Source of the DNA: Paulinella micropora
Lineage: Eukaryota; Cercozoa; Imbricatea; Euglyphida
Direction: 5' to 3'
Length of the DNA: 64,000 nt
Assembly: GCA_009731375.1 (NCBI GenBank)
Contig: BJOX01000189.1
Span: forward strand, 252,935-316,934
The notes beneath the pieces are model-generated. The model was not told the DNA's origin. It searched no databases and saw nothing but the letters and a program-made list of their open reading frames with translations. The stretch's first letter is position 1; each line of letters begins with the position of its first letter. Position numbers and translations under genes: made by a program. Below, piece by piece: positions 1 through 58,300 of this stretch.

Positions 1-37
<37 letters not shown>

Positions 38-104
38 TATATATATATACATATATATATATATGTATATATATATACAGAGAGAGAGAGAGAGATTGAG
101 AGAG

Positions 105-217
<113 letters not shown>

Positions 218-336
218 NNNNNNNNNNNNNNNNNNNNNNNNNNNNNNNNNNNNNNNNNNNNNNNNNNNNNNNNNNNNNNNNNNNNNNNNNNNNNNNNNNN
301 NNNNNNNNNNNNNNNNNNNNNNNNNNNNNNNNNNNN

Positions 337-432
<96 letters not shown>

Positions 433-488
433 TAAACATACATGAGAAAGAAGCAGATGAGTAAAAACCCCACACAATTATCAAAAAT

Positions 489-553
<65 letters not shown>

Positions 554-695
554 AATACATTCAAGACAGGATGTACGAGTTATGAAAGAAATAAGCATCG
601 ATATCGCGACAACAACGACAATACGAATAAGAACAAGAACAACAACATCAAATCAAATCAAATCAAATCAAATCAAATCAAATCAAATCAAATCA

Positions 696-732
<37 letters not shown>

Positions 733-988
733 CAACGACGACGGAACAACAACAACATTAACGACGACGACGACGACGACGACAACAACAACAACAACAA
801 CGAAAATACGATAACAACAACGACGACGACGACGACGACGTTGACGACGACGACACCAGCAACAACAACGACAACAACAACAACAACAACAATAACAACA
901 ACAATGACAGGTAGGTAGGTAGGTAGATAGGTAGGTAGGTAGGTAGGTAGATAGGTAGGTAGATAGGTAGGTAGGTAGGTAGGTAAAC

Positions 989-15919
<14,931 letters not shown>

Positions 15920-16504
15920 GAGGGATCTAACCAAACAGGCAACATGTTTTGAACTACATGCAACAAGGTAAATGAAGTACGCTCTGCGCCATGGAGTCTT
16001 GGGAACCAAAGCCACTTCACTCTGTACACAAGAGAAATAATAAGACCTTCAAAAACATAATTCGGACCATGAATCGAAGAGGCTCCGGCTTTCCAGTGGT
16101 ATCGTCCAGCTGTAACTCAACTGGACGGGGAACAACTTTCAAAAACCACTAAAAAAAAGTACGTTAGGACGAATACGTTCATCAATACAAACAAGAAAAC
16201 GCAACAAGGTGAAGTTAAATTCACTGCAGACAATATGTCCGCATTCGACAAAACATTTGGAAGGTGATAGGGTATGGTTCTGAGACTGTTCTGCTGGGAG
16301 ATAAAGCAGCAAACAGAAGAGGACACAAAACCAAAAAGAATTTGTCTAGCCTGGCCGGGCAGCCTTGTGATATGGGTACACTTGTTTTTTTACTGGACCG
16401 ACAGACATAATTATCAAACAAAGCCCACTCCTGCCTCTCTATCAGTCTGTCAGTAATATTCATAAATCTAACCATATGCTATCTTCTATTATATTCTGTT
16501 CTAG
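15920..16504. promoter_or_regulatory. Divergent intergenic region between genes B and A
   Basis: About 585 bp of ordinary-complexity DNA between the start of gene B and the first recognised exon of gene A, so it probably holds both promoters. No TATA or other motif is convincing. An ATG at 16070 followed by donor GTATCG would be in phase with exon 1 of gene A and could be a first coding exon. Confidence 0.35.
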
Positions 16505-49142
<32,638 letters not shown>

Positions 49143-49149
49143 ATAAGGA

Positions 49150-49345
49150 ATAGTGAAAAAAAAATTCGGCCAGAACAAATTATCCCGTAATAACGGTACA
49201 TTTGTTATTCAAAGTTGTGAAGAATTTCGGCCAGCCGGCTATTACGGTATATTTGTTGTCCACAAATAAAATTTTAGCCCAAAATTCCCCGTATTTACGG
49301 TTGGCCGAAAGGTGAGGTGGCAGAAATTTTTCAGCCGACCTTAGA
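49150..49345 (-). mobile_element. MITE-like element, GGCCGAAA family, copy 2
   Basis: Reverse-complement copy of 20905-21096 with scattered substitutions and small indels, lying directly after the stop codon of gene A. Confidence 0.65.
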
Positions 49346-49408
49346 TAGACAGACAGATATTTTACTGGCATAGATGGAAAAGTAGGGTTCTGAAATGATA
49401 GATCGAAT

Positions 49409-49485
<77 letters not shown>

Positions 49486-49492
49486 ATCGATC

Positions 49493-49616
<124 letters not shown>

Positions 49617-49955
49617 NNNNNNNNNNNNNNNNNNNNNNNNNNNNNNNNNNNNNNNNNNNNNNNNNNNNNNNNNNNNNNNNNNNNNNNNNNNNNNNNNNNN
49701 NNNNNNNNNNNNNNNNNNNNNNNNNNNNNNNNNNNNNNNNNNNNNNNNNNNNNNNNNNNNNNNNNNNNNNNNNNNNNNNNNNNNNNNNNNNNNNNNNNNN
49801 NNNNNNNNNNNNNNNNNNNNNNNNNNNNNNNNNNNNNNNNNNNNNNNNNNNNNNNNNNNNNNNNNNNNNNNNNNNNNNNNNNNNNNNNNNNNNNNNNNNN
49901 NNNNNNNNNNNNNNNNNNNNNNNNNNNNNNNNNNNNNNNNNNNNNNNNNNNNNNN

Positions 49956-50364
49956 GCCCCCCCCCCCCCACACACACACCTTTTTTTAAATTTTCCTTCT
50001 CTTTGCTTTCTCTCTCTTCCCCATTCATCTCGGCTTCATTCACTTTTATTGCAGTCTGTTACTCCTTTCACTTCCCCTTCCTTCATTCACCGTCTTCTTC
50101 TTCTCTGATCTTCATCTCTTCACTTCTTTCACCTCCCCCCCTCTGCTATTGATATCTTCTCTCATTTCCCCTTGCGTGTTTACCTTTTCTACTTACTGCT
50201 CAGTTCTTTTTCAGCTCTTACGAAAAGCAAGCGTTCTTCAATATTAATTAAAAGTTGTTCAGTGGAAAAATAAAAAAAATAAATTAAAAAAAAAAAAAAA
50301 AAGCATTATTAAACGTCCTCACCTCTTGATTAACTCCAGAGTCTGAGGCTTCCATTATACTATG

Positions 50365-50408
<44 letters not shown>

Positions 50409-51774
50409 GTCTATCTATCTATCTATCTCTTCACCGACGTTTGTCTTGGTCGTCCTATTCAGCCCTGAGAGTGGCAAGTAGTGATTTGATTTGCTTGCGT
50501 GAAAAAGGTCGCGGACGGTTCAGCCGGGTTCAGTCGAAAACTTGACTTGAAAACATTCTGTGACTATCATGTGACAGTGCCGCCCTGACCTGTCTGCCGG
50601 ACAGCCAGCAGCGCGAGCCGGCCCGGACTGAACTACTGCCAGAGCCTTCAGCTGCCAGTGGTTGTGATATGGTCCGCGCGGCCCCGAGCCCGGACGGATC
50701 ATCGACTGAGTCACATCAAGTTAAATATTGCTGTTGACATTCAAGACAACAACAAAAATTAGTTTTTCATTTTTGTGTCAGATTTTCATTTTTGTGACAG
50801 TTTTTCATTTTTGTGACAAAAATTCAAATTTTCAAATTTAACGGTAACATTTCGCGAAAATTTACGATATTTTGCGGACGAATATAGCCGTTAATTTGAA
50901 AAATTCAAATTTTCACCCAAAATCAAAATTCCAACCAAAACTGAAATTCCAACCAAAACAGAAAAATCAATTTTTTTTGTTGTCTTGAATGTCAACAGCA
51001 ATATTAATCAGTACAGCAAAGGACATGAATCATCGGATTCAAGTGTCACTCACAGTTGAAATAACTATGACCACCACGATGGCAAATTCAAGTTTTATTA
51101 TTAATAATAAAAACCAGAACCCACTTGAAATTTAATCTTGGTTTGAGTCAATGTGACTCAGAATCAAGTTTCCTTAACTTGACTTTTACTTGATCTGCCC
51201 GGGGGCGGCTCAGCAACCTGACTGAATCCGTCGGGGGCCGCTTCAAGAGAATCGCACTCAGTCTTGACTCTGAACTGCACTTAAATCACTCGGAGCACCG
51301 TGACACTTGAATTTCAGTGCCCCCGGCACGGGCTGGTGAAGCTGTGGCAGTCTGAGCCTCCAGTGACCCGGGCCACGGCCGCGTTACGAGTACCGACAGT
51401 AAGTTGATGAACTTGACTTGATTCACTGAAATAATTTCAATCACTCAGTCACGAGTCAAGGCTACTGATTAAACTGGTGATTCATGAAACACCAGCCAAT
51501 TCCCATGGTCCGGCCTAACGATAAGTCAGCCTGAGTGACTCCATATATATACACGACTCGCCGGTGGTACCGGTTCTAGTACTAGGAGTATTATTATCGT
51601 TACCAGGTTAAGAGTGTTATTATTATTAACTGCCTCTAATTGTGCGGCGTCTGGGTTGACACAGGAGTATGACTAGTAAAGTAGCACAGTGATATTTACC
51701 TCAGGTAGTATCTGCGGGCGGCCTACAGGCAGCCGCTATAGGCCTGAGGTAGCCTCAGCGGCCCGGGCTATGAT
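49956..51774. other. Intergenic sequence left of the retrotransposon
   Basis: Apart from the 280-bp MITE and a short CTAT array (50364-50427), this is normal-complexity DNA with many short TCAAGTT/AACTTGA and GACTC motifs. No gene or known element recognised. Confidence 0.5.
50725..51004. mobile_element. 280-bp MITE with 36-bp terminal inverted repeats
   Basis: Ends are inverted copies (ATATTGCTGTTGACATTC...). Flanked by TAA on both sides, a likely target duplication. The interior is AT-rich, has a second inverted pair around AATTCAAATTTT, and carries no coding frame. Confidence 0.7.
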
Positions 51775-51779
51775 CATGA

Positions 51780-52026
51780 TGTAGGCATCACCCCCCGGAT
51801 AGCCGGTTAAAAGTACCCTTTTTCTGGTGTCAGGTGCACCTAGTTTTTTCCCATTATTTTCAATATCGTTTGGCCGGATTTGACCTAATGCCATTTTAAC
51901 CTTGGTCTGTTGCCGTTTTCTTTTCGGCTTCACTGAGCTAATATAACGAGACATCATTCTCTTTTGGGGATTTGTGTCTGGTTGTATTACCGACTTTTTA
52001 TTGAGCTATCTTCGGGGATTGTAACA
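51780..52026 (+). repeat. 5' LTR
   Basis: 247 bp, begins TGTAGGCATC and ends TGTAACA. Differs from the 3' LTR at one base near position 29 and one near the 3' end. Confidence 0.93.
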
Positions 52027-52027
52027 T

Positions 52028-52045
52028 TGGAGTCACCAGCACAAG
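52028..52045 (+). other. Probable primer binding site
   Basis: TGGAGTCACCAGCAC starts one base after the 5' LTR, as expected for a complement to a tRNA 3' end (TGG pairs with CCA). The tRNA is not identified. Confidence 0.5.
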
Positions 52046-52792
52046 GCTGATTTCTTTTCTGGCTTGTTTTTGGAACAGCAGAAAGGAAAAGTGGACAGAC
52101 CTATCTCTTCTGAGTAGGTGTTCCAAAAAACAAATACTCCAGCACATCCTCACACAGCTCTTTTTGCAAAACTAGACGTCTAGGCGTTTGTGAGTAGGTG
52201 TCTCAGTACCCTCTCCACAGCCTGTATCTGTGTCCTCACAAGGAGGCCAGACACCAGACCTCGTAGCTGTTCTTTTGTTCTCTCTTGAGACAGAGACAGA
52301 GTAGGTCAACAGACGTACAAACAAACACTCACAGATACAAACAAACTTGAAGGACACGAGCGTAGTACTCTACCTTTCAAGTCTGTGCACTTTGTTGCCT
52401 CTCAAACCACACACATCAGAGTATTTTTGCAAATCTCTGACTGTCTTTCGACAATAGGTCTGAACAAGTGTCAGACGACAAGTCGACTTCTCAAGGAGTG
52501 CTTCTCTAGCCTCTTTGACATTATCTGTACATAGGTCCTCGTACCTCATAACAGATACAACAACAAAAAGAGAAAAAGAAAAGAGGAGTGGAGAAGGAGA
52601 TCAAATTTTCAGAGAAAGTCGTACAGATTACTTCTTTCTCACAAAAAAAAAAAAAAAAACATAAGACATAGAGGTGAGACGCTCTCTCTCTATACTGTCT
52701 TTTCGTTTTTTCTCTCTATTCGTTCCTCATAGACGAACAGAGCAATTACGGGGTAGAAACAACTCTGTCTCATCCGTATTCCTTCAGCGTCC
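52046..52792 (+). other. Retrotransposon leader, no gene seen
   Basis: About 750 bp of untranslated leader before the gag ATG, with short imperfect repeats of GAGTAGGTGT type and an A17 run at about 52643-52660. Splicing within it cannot be excluded. Confidence 0.5.
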
Positions 52793-55303
52793 ATGTCTAC
52801 TAGGTCTGAAGACTGGCAGGAAGGAGGGGGGGAGAGTGAGCGAACCCCAGGAAACGAAGAGGAGTTCGTTGACCCTCATGCAGAAGGAGGAGATCTGGCA
52901 CCTTCCTTTGACACAGGAGGAGCAGAGAATCAATTTTTTACTGCGCCTTCCTTTGACACAGGAGGAGCAGAGGAAGTCGAGGAGGAGGAGAAGGGAGGAG
53001 AGGAAGCGAGGTTTGTGGCCGAATATGGCAAACTAAGTAAGAAGGAGTTTGAGGAGAAGAAAGGGAAGGATGAGGCCTATAAATGGCTATACATTCCCCA
53101 AGAAATGCGATGGGGACAACCCTTGAAGAAGGAGGACATCTGTTACCCTCTCCCAAGGCAAGCTCTGCCTCTGGCAGAATTCCTCAGAGACGACGGTGCA
53201 CAGTTACAGGTGCAACATGTCTCATTTGGGGACAATATGTCTTTACTGGAGCTACTCGACCTCTCATGGACAGTGTTTGAGTGTGCTATACTCTTTGAGT
53301 ACCAGACTGGAAAGACTGTGCTGCCATGGAACACAAGAGCACTGGCTAGGTTGCTCGATCCTGGTCAGGACATTGATTCAATAAAGAGAGTGGAAAAGGA
53401 GTTTAAGTTCAGGAATCCAAAAGGACAGATCAATGTCATGGATGTGTCTCTGAAACTTATGGAGGCCAAGTTAGTGGACCTGGGTAAACTCCAACACACC
53501 CAGTTTGGCAGGGACCTTCACCCGGCCCTGAGGGAAATAGAAGGCGAAGCTGGAGGGGTGACGAGGATGAAGAAGCTGCATGCGGCCTTGGTGAAGGATG
53601 ACGCATGGAAGAGGTGGGTCTTCACGAAGGATCATACGATCTTGGAGGGGACGGCCGCACCACCCCCCACCAATAAAGCGGGAGAGAAGGAGTTGGCGGA
53701 GAAGGCCTTGTTCCTTCGGAAGGCAGCTGAGATCCTGTCTTTTTTTCATCATGCCCAAGAGCTGTATATCAAAGAGCTAGCGGCTGAGAAAGAAAAGAAG
53801 GAGATGGAGGCAAAGATTGCATTAGCCAAGGCGGCGGGAACAAAGGGACCGAAATATTCCTCTGGATCTTATATGGCTCCCTCGGGCCGCTCCGCCCCGT
53901 CAGCCCACACAGCCCCTTCGGCCCCTGCGACTAGCTCAGCGCCTACCACTGTCATTGTCAACAGTAATGACAAAAAGGACAGACAGGCTATCATACAGGC
54001 CTTCCAAAAATATACAAAGTCCGATGCCACTGCTCTGACGCTGTATGCAGAGACAGCGAGTCAGAAGGACACGGATGCGAACCTTCGAGACAAGCTCAGA
54101 AGAATTGATGCTTGTATGAAGCAGCATCCAACGGACGAAACACAGGAGTATGAGGCGTTGTACACCTTGTTGGACCCATCAATCATCACACAAGGGTTTG
54201 ATGTTGGGGAGTACAAGGCGATGAGAGCGGTAGAGGTGGCGGCTAGGAGAGCAGCCTCAGACCTGCAATGCACGGTGCCAGTTGCCGTCCTCTTGCAATA
54301 CTTTAAAACTCATGGGTATCAGCACCTGTGCACTGGTACTTTGATTGGGTTTGAGATTTTTCAAGAGGTGAACGAAGGGCTGGGCATTGGCACGAGGTTG
54401 GCAGCGATCCTCACTGAGGTCAGCGCCAAGTACGGGCTCTTTTATAGCCGGAAGTCTATCATTTTGTACTTCCTGAGTGCTTTGTGTACACGACACCCGA
54501 GCAAGCTCGCAAGGATCATACAGTCCTGTCCGACCTTCACGGCGGTGAAGACGGCGGATTTTTTAGAAACGAATATATACGAGAGGACTGTAGCGGCTAC
54601 TCCGCCGGGCGACCTGTTCAAGGAGGTGCTCGACGCGTGTTCCGAATTGGACACGGCCACCGAGTCATTCTCCAGTGCCGCGACACAGGGGGTTGGAGGT
54701 GCTCAAGCAGCACATGCAACTCGAACGGCAGGTCTCAAGAGGGGGAGAGATGAGCCGACGCCGTGCTACCGCTATTTTTCATACATGGCGTGTAAGCATG
54801 AGGCACAGAAAGGAGTAGGCAATTGCCTCTTCAGCCACGACTCTCTTGATGATAGGCAGCGAAATCTTTTCCTTAGAGAGCTCGAAGGCATGAAAAAGAC
54901 CATGTACGCCATGTACAAGAAGGAGTTGGAGGAGGGGAGGTGGAATGCGAATATGGTCTCGGATGCGGAGTTCCGGGAGGCCATCATTTACTTCCTTGAC
55001 AGAATGAAGAGAAGGGAGAAGAGAGAGACATCGGGCCGATCAAAGGCGCCGACTAGAGGAGGAGGAGAGACGAGAGGATCGTCACGAGGGTCCCGAGGGA
55101 CACCAAGAGGGGCGGCACCACGAGGACGAGGCTTTCGTGGAAGGGGAGGACGGACCCCAGCGCGCCCTCCCAGAGGACACGGATACTGGAATTATAGCAC
55201 CAGTTCCAGCTCCAACTACCCCCAGCAAGCTTATACCGCTACGGAGGGGGGACGTCAAGACGAAGACACCGGCTCAGGTGAGCGTGTTGTCGTCGTAGAC
55301 TGA
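52793..55303 (+). CDS. gag: gag-like protein, 836 aa, with CCCH finger and RGG tail
   Basis: First ORF of the element, ATG at 52793, ending UGA at 55301-55303. Acidic N-terminus with a tandem repeat PSFDTGGAE (about residues 37-62), a long helical middle, and a Ser/Pro/Ala linker (about 360-385). C-terminal C-x8-C-x10-C-x3-H beginning at residue 658 resembles a CCCH finger instead of the usual CCHC knuckle, and an RGG/GRG-rich tail lies at about 749-800, both suited to RNA binding. It is long for a gypsy Gag. It shares frame with pol, and a splice donor (CAG before GTGAGC at 55278) precedes the stop by eight codons. Confidence 0.85.
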   Translation: MSTRSEDWQEGGGESERTPGNEEEFVDPHAEGGDLAPSFDTGGAENQFFTAPSFDTGGAEEVEEEEKGGEEARFVAEYGKLSKKEFEEKKGKDEAYKWLYIPQEMRWGQPLKKEDICYPLPRQALPLAEFLRDDGAQLQVQHVSFGDNMSLLELLDLSWTVFECAILFEYQTGKTVLPWNTRALARLLDPGQDIDSIKRVEKEFKFRNPKGQINVMDVSLKLMEAKLVDLGKLQHTQFGRDLHPALREIEGEAGGVTRMKKLHAALVKDDAWKRWVFTKDHTILEGTAAPPPTNKAGEKELAEKALFLRKAAEILSFFHHAQELYIKELAAEKEKKEMEAKIALAKAAGTKGPKYSSGSYMAPSGRSAPSAHTAPSAPATSSAPTTVIVNSNDKKDRQAIIQAFQKYTKSDATALTLYAETASQKDTDANLRDKLRRIDACMKQHPTDETQEYEALYTLLDPSIITQGFDVGEYKAMRAVEVAARRAASDLQCTVPVAVLLQYFKTHGYQHLCTGTLIGFEIFQEVNEGLGIGTRLAAILTEVSAKYGLFYSRKSIILYFLSALCTRHPSKLARIIQSCPTFTAVKTADFLETNIYERTVAATPPGDLFKEVLDACSELDTATESFSSAATQGVGGAQAAHATRTAGLKRGRDEPTPCYRYFSYMACKHEAQKGVGNCLFSHDSLDDRQRNLFLRELEGMKKTMYAMYKKELEEGRWNANMVSDAEFREAIIYFLDRMKRREKRETSGRSKAPTRGGGETRGSSRGSRGTPRGAAPRGRGFRGRGGRTPARPPRGHGYWNYSTSSSSNYPQQAYTATEGGRQDEDTGSGERVVVVD

Positions 55304-55370
55304 CGGGAGGAGAAGAGAGAGGAAAAGAAGAGAGAGAAGGAGATAAAAACTGTTCTTTTTAATCCGACAG
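55278..55370 (+). other. Candidate 93-nt intron removing the gag stop codon
   Basis: Donor CAG/GTGAGC and acceptor TTCTTTTTAATCCGACAG (or TCACAG six bases later, 99 nt) bracket the UGA. Both lengths are multiples of three, so splicing would fuse gag to pol in frame. The unspliced region is also open after the UGA, and the stop context is UGA-C, so read-through is the competing model. Confidence 0.5.
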
Positions 55371-55378
55371 TCACAGTT

Positions 55379-58300
55379 ATGCCTACTGTTGATGAACAGG
55401 ATACGAACGGTTCCGTTCCTCCCAGACGTGAAGGTGAAGGCACACAGCCTCACAAGCCTCAAGGTAAGCACTTGCTAGTTCATCCTTCGAGAGCTAATAT
55501 GATAAATGATGCGAATAGGAAGGCGAAGAAGGCGATGGAGGAGAGGAAGCCGAAACCAAAGGCTAGGTCTTCTCCTACGAAGAAGCAGCGGACCGTACCC
55601 CCGCCAAAGGACTCAATAGTCTCTGCTATAGACACGAGTACACTCGGTGTACCAGACTCTGTCCAAAAGACACTCGAGATACCGGAAGCCCCGGAGACTC
55701 AAGAAGTTAAGTTGGCGGAAAAGGGGGGAGAACGAGAAGAGGACAAGGAACTTGAGCTTAGACTCAAAACCCTAGAACGAAAAATTCATGTGCTAGCGGC
55801 TAGTTTACATAGACCAGACGCGCTATGCTACACTGACCTCTTTTGTGAAACTTTACAAACCACATTAAAAGTTGGTAATGATACGATGGCGAATATTAAT
55901 ATTGTCGGCCAGAAGTTTTTGAATAGTCACCGGACATGGGTGGACAAAAACATTAGAAAAACAAAGGGGACCCTAAAAGGGGTAGGCAGCCGTACGGAAA
56001 TTACGGGCATCGTCACATTAATTTTCAAATTGAAATCCGGTCGAGTATATCGTGCGGACCTCTATGTTGTCCCCGATTACCACGGTTCAATCCTGCTGTC
56101 GTATGACCAATTGGCTACGATGGGGGCTGTGATCGATTGCGCCGCACGGCGGGTGATTTATGGAGTGAAGAATGGAGAGGAGGAGGATATTAATCCGATG
56201 ACTGCTACTGACTCATACGAGGCTTTTGAGCTGAGTCTAGCAACGGAGAGGAAAAAGTTGGCCTTCGTACATGAGGCAACTGAAGCCTATGTACACCCCT
56301 ATGTCACAGTGCCGGAGGAACTGACCTGGACCGACAATTGGGAGACGGAGATGCAGGCGTATACGGTTACGATTCCCGCATGGGACAGAAAGTCTATTGA
56401 TGACTTAGTCGTAGCGCGTAATGAGGAGATAATATGTGTTGCGAAACAGTGCCCGTCGTTGGCCAGATTCGCAGAAGGTGGCGGGGCAGATGTCCATATT
56501 ACTAATGGCTACTGTTACCATGCGAAGGTGTCAGATGAGAAGAGAGAGGCGTTTGTGCCAAGGAGGAAGGGGCGTATCCCCGATACTCCAGCGGATGACA
56601 TTAAAACTTTTATCACGAACTTTTGGGGCGATGTGCCTACCTGGCCGCGCTCATTAACTGAAGTGAAAAAGTGTCTACGGACTCTATTTGAGAGTAACAA
56701 GCCGTATACTGTCATTCTGCCATACAATGAGAAGGCGATCTGGGCACAGGAGATAAGGGACCGGCTTATTGATCATCCTATACCTGTTCCTTCTCGCAAG
56801 CAACAGTTAGTGGTGGCTTGTCGACTCGGGTCTCGGGAGCAGAGCAGTGCATACAAGCAAAAGCTCAGAGCCCAGGACAAGTTGAAATTGATACCTCAAG
56901 CTTTCACATGCTTTGATGGTTTCTACACCCGTAAGGCTCCGATACAATACGCGAACCTTATTGATATGCTTGTCGGGCTGGGTCATGATGATGAGCCGGA
57001 CACAGTCACGTATGAAAGAACGGGACTAGACGATTTGTCCGAGGAAGATTTGAGTTTGGAGGAGGACTTAGCGCCCCTCAAGGAGCATAAGAAGATGTCG
57101 GAGGAAGATTTCCAAGCGGCGGCGCGGAAAATTTTAGAAGAAGGAGTGGGTTCGGAGAGAGAGAAGGCGTTTCTCAAAGCTAAGATGGAGGCGTACAGAG
57201 AAATTTTCGACCCTCCTCGGGCAGGTGGTGTAAAGTCGGATGACTTCACTGCTGTCATTTACAAGATACCGGGTGCGGAGCCATCTCCGGCACCACGGAG
57301 GGCAAATTTGAGCATACATGAGGCAAAAATAGCGGAGGAGAATGTGAGACAGTTGCTCGATGAGGACTTTATTGAGAGATCTACATCTCCAATTGTCTCT
57401 CAACCGAAAATCGTCCCTAAGCCAGGAGGAGAATGGCGCTTGACGATCAATTATGCCCGTGTGAATAAGGTGCTAGAGGAAGAGAGAAATCCTCTGCCGA
57501 CCTTAGAAGAAGGCAGAAGGGTGCTGCGGAATGCTAAATTCTATTCGGTCATTGACCTTAAGAACGGCTTCTGGCAGATACCACTGGACGAGAAATCCAG
57601 ATGGCTGACTGCATTCGTTGTGGGTATGGAAATATACCAGTGGAAGGTGCTTCCAATGGGACTCAAACAGGCCCCGGGGCTCTTTCAGAAGGCGATGCAG
57701 AAGATGTTGAGCGGTCAATATGACGACCAGTCGGAGGATGGTTTTATGAGAAGGAGAGGACAGAAGGCGGGAGAATATGCATTTTGTTACATCGATGACA
57801 TCATCGTATACTCTAACACAATGGAAGAGCATATCGATCACTTGTCAGATGTCTTCAGGCGCATCGGAGCTTTTGGCCTGAAATGCAACCTAAAGAAATG
57901 TCAGCTTGCCAGGACAAGTGTGACGTATTTGGGTTACGAGATTTCTCATAATAGGGTCTCGATATCGCGCGAAAAGAGGGAGGAGATCATGAGTAGACAG
58001 TTGCCAAAGAATCGCACGGAGTTACACTCTTTTCTTGCGATGGCACAGTACTACAGCCAGTTCATACCCGATTGGGGTGCAACTCGGGCTAAGCTGGAGA
58101 AGATGATTGATTTTGGAGACTTTGAGAAGTGGGATGAGGAGGCTTTGCAGGCGTTTAATACGCTCAAAGATATCATTTATAAAGATCCCAAGGACGGCGG
58201 ATTAGTACTTATGATGCCCGACTTTACGAAACCGTTCGTAGTCGACACGGATGCATCTAAGTTTGCGATTGGCGCGGTGCTGCAACAAGAAGATGAGGAG

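Noticed and set aside
51780-51957. Antisense 56-73 codon frame repeated in both LTRs (51736-51957 and 61785-62099)
   Set aside because: It is duplicated only because the LTRs are duplicated; no family resemblance or start context supports translation.
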